Below are positions 1 through 11,016 of a stretch of DNA of 64,000 nt, piece by piece; within the stretch, counting starts at the first letter, position 1; each line of letters opens with the position of its first letter. Made by a program: the position numbers and the translations under genes. The notes beneath the pieces were generated by a model. The model was not told the DNA's origin, did not search any database, and was given only the letters and a program-made list of their open reading frames with translations. The stretch is from Persicaria tinctoria (lineage: Eukaryota; Streptophyta; Magnoliopsida; Caryophyllales; Polygonaceae): NCBI GenBank assembly GCA_037127255.1, contig JBANSL010000008.1, positions 6,782,896 through 6,846,895 on the forward strand. The letters are read 5' to 3'.

Positions 1-60
1 AGGTCATATTATTTTTGGTTCATAGGTGATAGTTGTAAGTATTTAGGGTTGTTTTTTCCT
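1..60. mobile_element. Truncated terminus of a MULE-like element
   Basis: The first 60 bases resemble the right terminal inverted repeat of the element at 6683-7650. Both carry the same phrase, a 'ttatttttggttca' core followed by 'tgatagtt', and both end in a T-rich run and 'cc'. The rest of the element would lie left of the window. No coding capacity is visible. The assignment rests only on similarity between the two sites within this window. Confidence 0.45.
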
Positions 61-496
61 TTTCAAAAATGGAAAGTTAAATACACCGTTAATTTATACT
101 GGATACACAGCTTATCTTCGCAACTCTTTGCGGAAATGGGTCCGCTACCAGTTGCGGACTACTTTAGAGGTCGTGTCAAATACGCCATTGTGGAAATTTC
201 AAAAATCTGAAGGGAAAAAAAATAAAAATTAAATGTAGGGACTCTGTATATCAAAAAACAATCCAATATTTTCTTTTTACTCAAAATCGTCCGCAACCTT
301 GTGCAAAATGTTTTGAGTAAATTTTTTACCCTCGAAAATTATGCTTGAGAAATATGTTAAAGACAAGTTCTTTCAAGGCTAAATACGATTAATATTTGGC
401 TTTCAAATAGTTCAAAGGTAAGTTCGAGGGTAAACAATAAGTAAACTAGTAATAGTACTACACAAAAGTTTATTGTGTAAACAATAAGTAAAATGA
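61..496. other. Intergenic AT-rich DNA, no gene seen
   Basis: The stretch holds no convincing reading frame. A short direct repeat ('gtaaacaataagtaaa') occurs near 430 and 477; the second copy overlaps the target-site duplication of the SINE that follows. Confidence 0.5.
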
Positions 497-624
497 GGAA
501 GTCAAGTCTTGCTAGCTTAGCTGGTAAGGATAACGTGTAGTGACCAATATAGGTCATGAATTCGAATCCCCCTCCTCCATATTGTAATAGCCTAAGTGCC
601 TACCTATGATATGAACCAAAAAAA
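497..624 (+). mobile_element. tRNA-derived SINE with target-site duplication
   Basis: A short element with a pol III promoter of tRNA type: an A-box-like stretch (tagcttagctgg, 513-524) and a B-box-like stretch (gaattcgaatccc, about 558-570). The 3' end is an A tail (about 617-624). It is flanked by a perfect 11-bp direct repeat, aagtaaaatga, at 486-496 and 625-635. A tRNA-like head, A tail and target-site duplication together are diagnostic of a retrotransposed SINE. The family was not identified. Confidence 0.75.
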
Positions 625-635
625 AAGTAAAATGA

Positions 636-2158
636 TGAAGAAATAAATTTTGATCTTATATATCCTCAAATATAGCCTCCATTATACCTTATAATAAGTT
701 CATTAGTTGTACCCTTAAAACATACCCTCGAGTGTTTGGCCTTGAAAAATAGCCTCGTTTTTATTTCAATGGCAATTAGACTCAAATTATTTTTTTGATG
801 GCATATTCGTGGCCAATACCCTCGAATATGTCCTCGAAATATTTCGACGGCATATTTTTTCTAGTACAATTTGTTTTTTTAAAATCTCCTATACAGTCCG
901 CACGTAGTTGCGGACCGAAGGTATGTAATGTTGTTTTGCACGTCGCCGACTGCAGTCCACAATTGGGTGCGGAGTCATTTTCGTAAGTAATCGCACAGAT
1001 TAGCGGTATGTCTAGTAAAAATTACCCGTATATTTAGAACCATGATTTTTTTTTAAAAAAAATAAAATATCACCAACACCCTGCAAATCCACCACCACCA
1101 TAACCCTAATTCCAGGTCCACCACTGTTACCCACTCTATCTAGGCACCATCTCAATTCACCACACCAATCTCATTGTCTCCAAGACCCTTGGTATGCAGT
1201 TCTACCATAGTACTATTTCCCTTAACAAACCCTAGACTTCGGATTCACCTTCCCCAAATCACAGTTAGCTTAAATTTTGGTTGATTTTGACTTCCCATTA
1301 TCCAATTTCTTTGTTCTCTGGTCGATGTTTTGGGTTTTCGTTGCTTCTTGGCTTTAGCTGCAAGCCTATGCTCCTCTAAGCCACCCTCTCTTTCGCCAGT
1401 GGTTGTTCGACGGTGTGCGCCGTCAGCTAGCGTGATGTCGTCGCATGTCCGTCGGGCTTTGCTCCCCTTCGTCGTCGCCGCTCGGCGCTGGAGTTGCTCA
1501 TTCGGCCGCCGAGTTGTTTGCCTGTTGCTCGATTGTGTTGCTCTTTTTTGTAACTTTTGGGTGAGAACGACTAAAGAAAATTGATATGCAAGGGCCTGAA
1601 AACTTCCCTAGAGGATTTGAGCAAATTGAGGGTTCGAACGAAATCCCAAAATGATTAGACCAAATTCTCATAAGGGTCTAAACAAACCTTTTTCACATTC
1701 TAAAACCAGTTAGGTTGTAGTAAGAAATGTAAGTTTGGTATTAATATCTTTAATAGTTCTAATAAATTGGTGCGTTTTGCTCGAGCATTATGCAGCTCTA
1801 TTTTAGTGTCTTGGCGATCTACCTCATTGTTGGGGTTCTGACATTCGGCTCTATTTTAGTGCCTTAACGATCTACCTCATTGTTGGGATTCTGACATTCG
1901 GAGTCAGGAAAAAAAAATACCTCATTGTTGGGTACGTTTTTTTGGGATATGGTCTTCTATCTGTCAACTTGTCGATTTATCGAGATTTAGACATGCCTGA
2001 TCTCAAATTGTGGACTTAAGTGTCGAACCCTTTGCTGAACTAGAGCGTATGAGATCGGGTTGCATTTAAAATTTGTCACTTTGATAAATATCTACCCGAT
2101 CTTATTGTTAGTGGCCCATGATCACTTCTCATGGCATAAAGTAACGCATCCTTTTAAT
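636..2158. other. Intergenic, no gene recognised
   Basis: This stretch is AT-rich with a more GC-rich patch at about 1330-1520. The patch has an open frame of 84 codons without recognisable domains, conserved motifs or splice context. Near 1800-1900 a phrase containing 'tctattttagtg' and 'gatctacctcattgttggg' is repeated imperfectly, a short local duplication. I see no gene. Confidence 0.4.
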
Positions 2159-2569
2159 TAGACCAGAGCATGGGCCGGGCCGGGCGGGCTTGCGCCGGGC
2201 CTCCACCAATTTTGCGGCCCAGTGTACCGGGTCGGGCTTGGGCCATGCCCGGTTTTGGGCCTGTTACCTTGCCCAAGCCCGCCCTTATTGGCGGGTCGGG
2301 CTGCCCACAGGGCTTAGCGGGCTTTTTCACCGTAAGATTAAAATCCAATACAAATACTAAGTTCACAGCATAATATTAAAACGTTATCGTTTACAACATA
2401 CAACCCACAACATTAAATTCTGAAAATAACAAAGCAAGCCATGGATCAACAAAAAAAATTCTGAAAATAACAGATTCTTCATCATTCAGTGGTGATGTTA
2501 GTTTCTTCGTCATCCTCTGCATCATCCTCTTCACTTTAGCCTATATCATACGGAGTATATATATATATA

Positions 2570-4125
2570 TATATGGAGGGTGGTTCATGAGTAAACAACC
2601 CTTATTGTGTATAATGAGAACAAATCTGGACCATTGATTTGGTGAAATGAATGGCTGAGATTAATATGCAATTTTGTTTTTTTTTTAATTGAGAAAATGG
2701 TGGGACCCACGTTTTTTTCTAGCCCACTTGCTGAATTGGGAGCGTGTGTGATGCACTCTTTTGGAATTATTCGATGGTATATCTGGATTATTCGATGGTA
2801 TATATAGATTATTCGATTGTATGAACAAATTATGCAATGATATCGACGGATTATGCGATGGTATCTGGATTTTTCTTTTGTTAACCTTTACAAATGGTTG
2901 ATTATTCACTCGTTTTTTTAATGATTAATGATTATTCGGTGGTATATGAATAATTATTCGCTCGTATCGACATATTATGCGATGTCATCTGGATTTTTTT
3001 GGTAGCCTTTAAAAACTATTCGATGATATTGCAAGATTATTCGATAGTATCACATAATTATTCGATGGTATCGCTTGATTATTCGATTGTATCATTGCAT
3101 TATTCAATGGTTCCGTTACTTATGTCATTTTAACAAATAACTAAAAATTATTCAATGATAGCAGTGGATTATTCGATTATATCAAATGATTATTCGATGG
3201 TATCGATACATTCAATATGTCCTAAACAAACTGGAATGCAAACATATCAACAAAATTGATACATCCTGGTGCTCGAACAATCCAATTTAATTAAGCACAA
3301 AAAACCCATTTTGTTTAGGACTTGACAGAGGAATAATCAAACAGAGCAAAACCTAATATGTAAAATCAAAATCAAGAACAGAGCAACCGAGGAATCACAT
3401 CTAAAATTCCTAAATCCAACAAACCAAATCTGTAAAATTAAGAACAAAACCTAATTTGAGATTGTCCACAAACCCTAACCACCGAATACCAAAGAGCCGC
3501 CATAGCCAGAGATACCTGTTGGACCACGGAGTTGCCGCCGGCATCGCGACAACCTTTGCCTCTCTCATCGCCGATTCGCTGCTCATCCTCGTCTCCTTCG
3601 ACTTCCGCCTCCATATGAAGATGCGATGGTAGGACGAAGTGCCCCTCTTCCGCCTTTGCTTGTCCCGTCGCCGCCTTTGTTGGCCACCATAGCCATCTCC
3701 TTCTACTTCCGCCTCCATCTGAAGATGCGATGGTGGGACGAAGTGCCCCTCTTCCGCCTTCAATTGCCCCATCGCCCGGAAATCGTCGCTCGCCCCATCG
3801 CCCGGATACAAGAAACTAGAATAGGAAGACCGAGGACCTTACCTTCGCCAACCATCGCCATCTTCAAATCGCGCTGGTTGAATTTGGTGCCGCCGCTCCT
3901 CCTTTTCTCTTTCCTCTATATGGAACAACCCGGTTGTGTGGTAGGGATTTGGAGGGGTATATACACGCGCGGGATTTGTGATGATGAGGTGTATTTTTTC
4001 ACTTTAATTTTTAATTAATTAATATTGAGAAAAAATCACAGCCATCAGATTCATCAAAATCAATGGACAGGATTTGTTCTCATTTTACTCAATAAGTCTT
4101 GTTCTCATATAATCTATACTATATA
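2570..4125. mobile_element. Inner element with about 85-bp terminal inverted repeats
   Basis: The sequence at about 2583-2662 is matched in inverted orientation by 4028-4112; both carry the core 'atgagaacaaatc' and 'ccattgattt'. Short TA runs lie at both outer edges (about 2558-2575 and 4120-4135), suggesting insertion into a TA-rich site, so the exact target-site duplication cannot be called. The interior has a degenerate short tandem array (2765-3215) and a GC-richer part (3500-3850) in which a segment of about 100 bp is duplicated. Superfamily uncertain; the long TIRs would fit a MULE. Confidence 0.5.
2765..3215. repeat. Degenerate about 21-bp tandem array
   Basis: About fifteen variants of 'gattattcgatggtatc' follow each other at roughly 21-22 bp spacing, with longer gaps between some of them. 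Because the unit is near a multiple of three, an open frame on the minus strand reads as repeats of the type 'IPSNNP'. That is a by-product of the repeat and not evidence for a protein. Confidence 0.65.
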
Positions 4126-4295
4126 TATATATAATATTAATATATACCAGACGGGCCTAGCAGCCCCCTTGGGCTTCACACTCTGCCCAAGCCCGCCCGG
4201 TGAGCCTACAGGACCGCTTGGGCTTATTGTTCTATCCAAGCCCGTCTTTTTTACCGAGCAGGCCGGACGGGTTAGTCCACGTCTGCTCAGGTCTA

Positions 4296-4860
4296 ATTTT
4301 AATTCCCCCTCCTTTGGCCTAGTATTGGGCACCAAAGTTTTGCGTGATCGATCTCCCCTTGTATATGTAGATTAAACTAAACACCAATCGGACATGTCAT
4401 CAAAATTAGGTTCCCAATCCAAGATTTCAAGCCCAAATGGGGAGTGGATCCACTCTCACAACATTTGGCCTGTGCCACTGTCCCTTCTCACTAATTTTCA
4501 ACTATTTACTATTTCTTTTTCTTTTTTAAAACTTTAATCAATTTCCTTTTATCTTTAAAATGGGGGGATGGGGGAGGAAATGCAGGGGGCAAAGGGACAG
4601 TGGATCCCATCCGGCCCAAATGGTAGAAGTCGAGAGATTTGACACCTGATGCCCTTTCTCATACACCGTTTTCACTTGTATGTGAAAGAACCGTTTAATG
4701 CCTTGTTTTACTATCGATGAGTGTCATTTTCAAATGATTTCGTGTTTGCATTTAGTATCAATCGTGTCAGATGTCATGTTTCGTAAAAAAAAACCATTTT
4801 ATACCTTCCTTTTCTACCTCTGAAACATAGATCCCAACCAGAATTACTACTACCATCCAA
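4296..4860. other. Intergenic, no gene seen
   Basis: AT-rich sequence with a short GC-rich patch near 4565-4620. I see no coding exon, RNA gene or repeat structure. Confidence 0.4.
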
Positions 4861-6560
4861 CCCCAAATGTGGTTCCCAAATCCCAATCCAAATGTTGTCC
4901 CTCCTCGAGAGCTGGCGTGGAGGAGGTTGACAAGGCTTACCCAAAAACATCAACTCAAGAATCAAATGGAGCGACGAGAAGACCATTTCCAAACTCTAGG
5001 AAAGATTGGCGCAGTAAGAATCAAATGGGAGGGTCCTCGTCAAAAAGACCACAAAGCAATGTAAGTCCCCATTTAGCGCTGCTGTTTTTCGGTCGTCAGA
5101 TCACCTCTTTCTGGAATCTCAAATTCTTTCATTGAATATTTTGCAGACATGCACACCACAAGCAACCGGCATTATGATTGATTCAAAAGAGGATGTACCA
5201 GCAGACAGGTAACACGGAGGATCAAAGATAAATAAACCGCCGTGCTGTTTAAAACTGGCAAATTTCAATTTATGCTTCGGAAACAAGAACTTCTCTATAT
5301 GATCGTAATCAAAAGAGTTCACCAGAAGAAGCAACACACGGCACAATCAAAAGAGCCAAAACCGGAAATTGATCAATCAATGTGCGCCATTCATCTTGCT
5401 CAAGCTACAACAATTGATTTAGTTGTAGATGACGAAGATTTAGATATGGAAATGGGACAACAATCTACGCTCTCCTTGACACGTACGACGGATGAGTGAT
5501 ATGGGAGTCACACCGCAGACGCAACGCCTCAGAAAGCGAAGACAGATGATACAAAACAAGAGTGAATCGAGATTTAAGGATGCAAGGGGTTCCTCTCAGA
5601 CAAATGCCTCGTTTTGTCATCAATATTTGAATGGATAATCAGACTCGTCATCAATTTTTGATCATCACCGAGAAACCTCCACAAGCATCGAGAAATTAGT
5701 TTAATGGATCTAAATTAAGGAACAAATTAGGGATTGGATTCAGTCAGATAGGAGCGAAAGACTAAAGATTTTTCATAATCACATAAGATTATCATCTGAA
5801 CTATGCTTCTAATCATCATTCAATCTTCGAATCCCCTTCAATTTAATATAAGAAACAACGAAGGCGTAAAAATCGAATTCAAGCAAGTAAATTTAAGAGC
5901 CTCAGAAGGAAGGCAGTAGTGTTGTCGTAATCAGGATTTGAGTTCATACAACTGTAACACAAATTCCTATCATCATCGACTTCCAAAATTGAGGAGTTAG
6001 AAAACAAAAGCTGGACGAAATCAGAGAGAAGAATCGGCCTCATAGAGAAGATTAGGTGTATCAACATGGATTGAATCTCAGACATATGCTTGTCTTTGAT
6101 TAAATAGTTTAATCACCGGCCAAATATCAAAATCCGATAGTCCGGATCCGGAAATAAGAAGAAACGAAAACCAAAGAATGAGGAGAAAGAAAGAGGGACT
6201 CAGCTTATGGGTGGTGATATATCAGGATGGTCGGCAAGGTGAACTGAATAGATCACCATTACGACGAACGAGACCAATCACAATCGTCATAGTCCCCAAT
6301 TGCATTGCATAAACAGATTAACGAAGAAAGGGAGACGGGGGAATTGGAATTAAAACCCTGAAAAAAAACACAAAACCCTAAAATCCTCAATTGGAATTGG
6401 TATTGGAATTGGAACTAGAGCTGCAACTGGAATGGGTGTGAGCTGAGATTGGGGGAAGAGCGTTTATAAAGAGAGTGAAGGGAGTGAAGGGAAACTAGGG
6501 TTTGTTCCCACGGCTGCCATGAACGGCGGGGGCTTTGAATAAATATAGTGGGCTGGAATC
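4861..6560. other. Exon-like segments and a promoter-like end; unresolved locus
   Basis: On the plus strand there are open segments with splice-like borders: one ends at a gtaagt donor near 5060, another runs from an acceptor near 5146 to a gt near 5211. An 85-codon frame (5242-5499) ends in an acidic stretch (VVDDEDLDMEM). On the minus strand the right end looks like the start of a transcription unit: a tttataaa box at 6463-6470, then a pyrimidine-rich leader-like stretch and a 68-codon frame starting at 6085. The two readings conflict. It may be a decayed gene or a non-coding transcript. I recognise no family. Confidence 0.2.
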
Positions 6561-6682
6561 ACTTTTTGGGGCTCGGACGATCCATATCAATCCGGGTCAA
6601 GTTGTTTTGAAATCAATGATTCTTAATGGGCCAAAGTTCATGATTTTTTTTCATGGAAAAATAATACTAATATTATAAACTA

Positions 6683-7650
6683 GGAAAATAACCAAAAATA
6701 ATACGAACTATCAACGGTGAACCAAAAATAATACGAACTTTCAAAACCACCAATTTATATACAAACTATAACACATTAAACCAAAATTGATACAAGGTGC
6801 AAAATTCACAAACTCTAAATTCATTTGAACTCAATATATAATTAATAATAAATTGTTGTCAAAATTGTAAATTTTAAAATTTATCATCTCCCCCATTCGT
6901 TCTACAGTAGCAGCTATGGCGGAGCATCTTCCCCCATTTGTTCTACAGTTGTAGGCAGCTATGGCGGAGCGGCGATGGCGGATGCGGCACAATCCCGCAC
7001 AACACTAAACACCCAACCACGGCCAACTGCCAATCGAACTAGATCCACCGGCGACAACGATGAACGGCGGCAGGCGAGGCTGGAGACGACGGAAGTCAGG
7101 CAGACAGGAAGTAGACGCTGCACCAAAACGACGATGGAGGTGCAGAACACCATGAGCGAAGATGGACGGGTTGTTTGAATGACTGGTTGAATTCCGCCAT
7201 TGAAGAGGGCCTTCCGCCATGTCGGAGCCCGATTCGAAACACCACCGAGTACAGGGAGGTCAAAATACTCAAATTAAAGGTCGAATCCGTGAGAACGGAT
7301 AACGGGAACCCAAAATTAGCCAGAAATCCCCCCAAATTAAAGGTCGAATCCACCATTGAAGAAGACCTTCCGCCATTGAATTTCACTAAACTGGGAGTAT
7401 GGGGAAGATGGGAGAAGGGATTAGGGTTTTTTTAGTTAAATTAAAATTTATTCTTTAATTTTATAAAATTTTCCCAAACTTTTTAAGTAATTATAATTTG
7501 AGTCTAAAATAATTTATAGGTTGTGAATTTTGGACCTTGTATCGATTTTGGTTTAATATGTTATAGTTTGTATATGAATTGGTGGTTTTCAAAGTTCGTA
7601 TTATTTTTGGTTCATCGTTGATAGTTCGTATTATTATCGGCCATTTTTCC
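6683..7650. mobile_element. MULE-like element with long TIRs and GC-rich interior
   Basis: Left end 6683 to about 6815 and right end about 7515-7650 are inverted copies with only scattered mismatches; both contain 'aaccaaaaataatacgaact' in the outward reading. The flanks tataaacta (6674-6682) and taaaaacta (7651-7659) are a 9-bp duplication with one mismatch, the length typical of Mutator-like elements. The interior (about 6880-7400) is much more GC-rich than the TIRs and contains short direct repeats, as in Pack-MULEs that carry host sequence. No transposase is present. Its right TIR resembles the fragment at 1-60. Confidence 0.65.
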
Positions 7651-9130
7651 TAAAAACTAATACAAACAACCTCTTCGGAGGCCCGAAAACAACCTCTTCG
7701 GAAGCCTGAAAAACCTACTTCTTCCTCCTCGGAGATTGTGGTTTCAGCCCGGCTTCGGCCTCGGCTTCTCCTTCAATCTCCTCAGAGTTCTGAAATTATC
7801 AGACAACCCCCCGCTTGAGAATCTTGTCGTGGGAGCCCCCCGGCCTCGACCGCCTCCGAGATCGGCCTCGGCTGCCTCGCTCCTCCCCAGATCCTTCCGA
7901 TTTCGACGAGGGTGTATCGTCCCTCCGTTATTGTTCAACAATCTGTTGGCCGCTCTAGCCTTTCTATCTCTAGAACCTAAGGTTTTCAACCTTTGTGAAT
8001 CTCCTTTCCCGTGTAAAATTGATGAATTTGTACGGCGATCTTCTCTTGTTCACCCTCCTCTGGTGAATGATTTCTGGATTTGGGGGTTTTAGTTGATATG
8101 GTGTGGTTTGGTCTTCCTCCCTTGAATCCCGCTCTGTCAACCTGATTTGTGCGTCGGCCGTTCTCCATTGTTGATGGTTTTGAGTTTTTGCGGGTCGGTG
8201 GTTTGGGGGTGGACGTCGGGGTGTCGCCGGCGGCCTAGCTGTTGCCTCATCCCTTTCCCTCCCCTCTCCTCTTTCCCTTGCGTACTCACCTCCGGTTTGG
8301 TGGATCTGATCGCCACTGGCCTCGTCGTCGGTGGAGTGTCCCCATATCTGGTCTCCACCGACGTCTGTTAGGGCTAAGGTTGTGTTGCATCCTTCTGCCC
8401 TTCCTGGGCCTGAAGTTGGGCCCGAGCCAACCCTTAATCTTGTGCTTTGGGTCCAAGGCTTTTGCTTTGGTCCAAAGCACAACCCGAAGGAAAAAAGAAA
8501 AAAAAATAAAGTAAAATAAAAATTCGTATATAAAATTTTATTTTGATAATATAAATTTTATAATAAACTATCCCGAAAGGGTATTTTTGAAATTCTGCTT
8601 GTAAGAGCCTTACCCAAATCCCGAAAGGGTTTGAATAAATTCTTTAAGGGCTTGGCTAAACCTTTTGGCGTCTTTGCATGAGCGGTATAGGGCTCTACTT
8701 TCGGCATTCATAGGATTTCTTCTGCTTGGTTGGGGGCGTGAAGTCTGGAGTTGGGACTGGTTGGGATCAAGGTGGTGCTTTATGGGCGACTTCGTATCCG
8801 GGATGTTGTTTCCTTGGAGTTTCGTCTGCACTTCCCACAAGATATAGAGTCATGTTATATCGTTGGCCCGCAGTGCTACTGTTTGGTGGTACTTGGCTTC
8901 GTTCTTCGCCGTCGTCCGCAACTGCTCGGAGTTGTTCTTCTTTGAACGTTTCTTGTTGTAGAGTTTTTTCTGCTTGTTTCCTAGCGCCGTTTTCCTGTTC
9001 TCATTGTGTGCTTTGGCGGTTTTCGCATGTCGATTCGTCGGCCTCTCAACTACATTAAATAAAACTCTTGATATAGAGAGTGCAAACTCTCTTTGTAAAA
9101 TCAACGTATGTGTTAAATAAAATCATATTA
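7651..9130. other. GC-variable intergenic DNA, probably decayed repeat
   Basis: 7740-8480 is GC-rich with several overlapping open frames on both strands, none with a recognisable domain. 8590-9110 has a different composition and carries 'cccgaaaggg' twice (8571 and 8620). The overlapping frames are best explained by base composition. I cannot assign the stretch to a gene or a named transposon. Confidence 0.35.
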
Positions 9131-10094
9131 GCCATTTAATTTATATATATGATATTATTGGGAAAAAAGTACGCTTTTCAGAAAATGGTTTACAAGACAG
9201 AGTAGATTGAGAACCATTAGTAACTATGACCCAGGAAATAGAATGCAAAGACTTGTCAGGAAAGGAAGAGAAATTAACAACAATGTCAGCAATCTAAAAT
9301 GTAGATAGTAGATACAGCTAGAGAAGATTACCGGTTGCCCCTGAAAGTAGCTTAGGCTGTTGGATCCTTCCCAAACTACATCAAGCCATGAGTTGTAGCC
9401 ATTGAGGTAGCTTCAAGGGCACGACCAAAACACAGGCAGCTCAGCGGTTTGTCCATTAAGTAGAGGCTTCCAGTCCCGTTTGCATAAGAAGTATAATGAG
9501 CACTTCCATAATTGAACTTTAAAGAAGATAACACAGAACCAATGGATTATAATTTGGGTGTGCTTTTCCATTTGTTAACGGAAATAAGGTTAAACTAATC
9601 CACTTCATCTGTGTGGTAGATATTCCCACTTGTGACAGTCTACATTTAGAAATTAAAATGTACTAATATTGATGTTACAAATCGAGTACATGTCCCATGG
9701 GAGATTGAGATGCTGATTGCTGACACCCTGGTCCTTCTCCAACAATTTGAAAGAGTGTAATTCGGGCATGTCTTAAAAAATATATATATATATAAAAAAT
9801 GGAGCGAAAAGTAACAACAAGATTTTCAAAATTGAATAGTTAGTACTAATACCAAATATAAAAGAACATAAATATAAAATGGAAGTAAGATTAGCAAAAA
9901 CGGTGACCATGAGCAATAATAATCCTAGATAATTACTATAATCAACGATTAGGATTCGACTTGACCATCGATTTCCCACATGTATCGATAACATGTTTAT
10001 TCTAAAGAATTAACATTCAACATGAAGGTTGATCCCACATTCCTATAAAAAATGAATTCAATCTCATGCATCTTGGAAGGCATGGATTCGTACA
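9131..10094. other. Intergenic with one exon-like remnant
   Basis: Mostly AT-rich DNA with a TA microsatellite near 9780-9793. On the minus strand, 9376-9513 is open for 45 codons with non-random composition (ending in HGLM then stop) and follows an acceptor-like 'ttctttaaag'. It may be the last exon of a lost gene. I could not identify the family. Confidence 0.3.
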
Positions 10095-10135
10095 ATGGCA
10101 AACACCCCTTTCCTTATCAGCTTGGAGTGCCCACA

Positions 10136-11016
10136 CTATGGCCTCCAACTCGGTAACCGGTGCCTTGGTCCTTTCGTGGATTTTCTTCGCCGTTGCCCAT
10201 CACACACCACCATAAGCACCCCGTGCAATAATCCCCACGCGCGTTGCATCCCTTCCATCGCTTGCAGAGTTACAGCTACATCCCAATTCACTTTCAAAAC
10301 GCCGTCTTCGGGAACGAACCACCGACCATTATTCCTTTTGTTCACCTCCTTACCCGTCGTGCCTCTCAAAACAAAAGTGTCTCTCTGTATGTTCTGTGCA
10401 ACCCACTCCCCCGCCTTCTCAACCATGACCCACGTAGAAGTCTTAACACTCTTGAAGATGTTTTTGTTCCAGGGTGTCCACACTCCCTCCACCACATACG
10501 TCCAAATCCCAACCATCTTCGCATCCTTCATCAAAAGCACTCTCTCCAGCCACTCCGAAAAGCTCCCCATACGGCCATACCCCTTCTCGTACTCCTCAAT
10601 CTCGATACAAGCCCCCAAGCCTCCTGAACTATCCGGCACTCAGCTAGCATGTGTAACGACTTCTCCTCCTTCCCGTAGATATCACACCAAGGATCCACCT
10701 TTGCCCCTCTATCGCTCAAAGCCTAATTTTTACACTGCAGAAAACCCCTAAAAGCCTGCCAAACTAAGCTCAGAATGCGAGGAATCACCGGGAGCTTCCA
10801 TATCTCATTCCACAACTTTCGTCCCCGACTCCCACTCGAAGTCTCGCCACCTCCCACTCTCCACCGCTGTTTCTCCATCACCAAATGGTAGCCGAAATTC
10901 ATTGTGTATACTCCCTCTTTTGTGTAATACCAGACCGGGACATCCTCCATTGCCGCATCCAAAAGTTGTATTTTCAAATTCTCCTCCACATCAATTGGGT
11001 GGAAGATAGTCCTCAC
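10136..11016 (-). pseudogene. LINE 3' remnant: RT zinc-binding and RNase H-like segments
   Basis: Read on the minus strand, 11016-10723 encodes a segment typical of the reverse-transcriptase zinc-binding region of plant LINE-type elements, with 'LWNEIWKLPVIPRI' and 'VWQAFRGFL'. 10719-10531 carries cysteine/histidine spacing (C..YG..E.SLHML.EC) and a tryptophan-rich helix. 10639-10136 ends in an RNase H-like start ('DGVLKVNWD'). The three pieces lie in different frames and end in stops, so the element is broken. The upstream reverse transcriptase and endonuclease are missing. The copy is fused on its 5' side to the tandem array at 10904-16770. Confidence 0.75.

Larger units (their letters stand above)
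2159..4295. mobile_element. hAT-like element with GC-rich subterminal repeats, carrying an inner insertion
   Basis: The left end begins tagaccagagca and the right end, read inverted, begins tagacctgagca. The flanks are cttttaat (2151-2158) and attttaat (4296-4303), an 8-bp duplication with one mismatch, the length expected of hAT elements. Both ends carry GC-rich subterminal motifs of the 'cccaagcccg/cgggcttggg' type (2170-2330 and 4150-4290), also typical of non-autonomous hAT elements. No transposase is visible. An inner element with its own inverted repeats fills the middle. Confidence 0.5.

Noticed and set aside
1330..1584. 84-codon frame in a GC-rich patch
   Set aside because: No motif, no flanking splice sites, and cysteine/arginine-rich composition typical of chance frames in GC-rich DNA.
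2685..2909. Open frame with IPSNNP-type peptide repeats
   Set aside because: It is the translation of a non-coding tandem array of about 21 bp; unit lengths vary and stops interrupt.
7970..8482. 170-codon minus-strand frame
   Set aside because: GC-rich DNA with overlapping frames on both strands, no motif and no splice or promoter context.
10095..10751. 218-codon plus-strand frame
   Set aside because: It is the antisense of the LINE RNase H and zinc-binding remnant, which explains its length.
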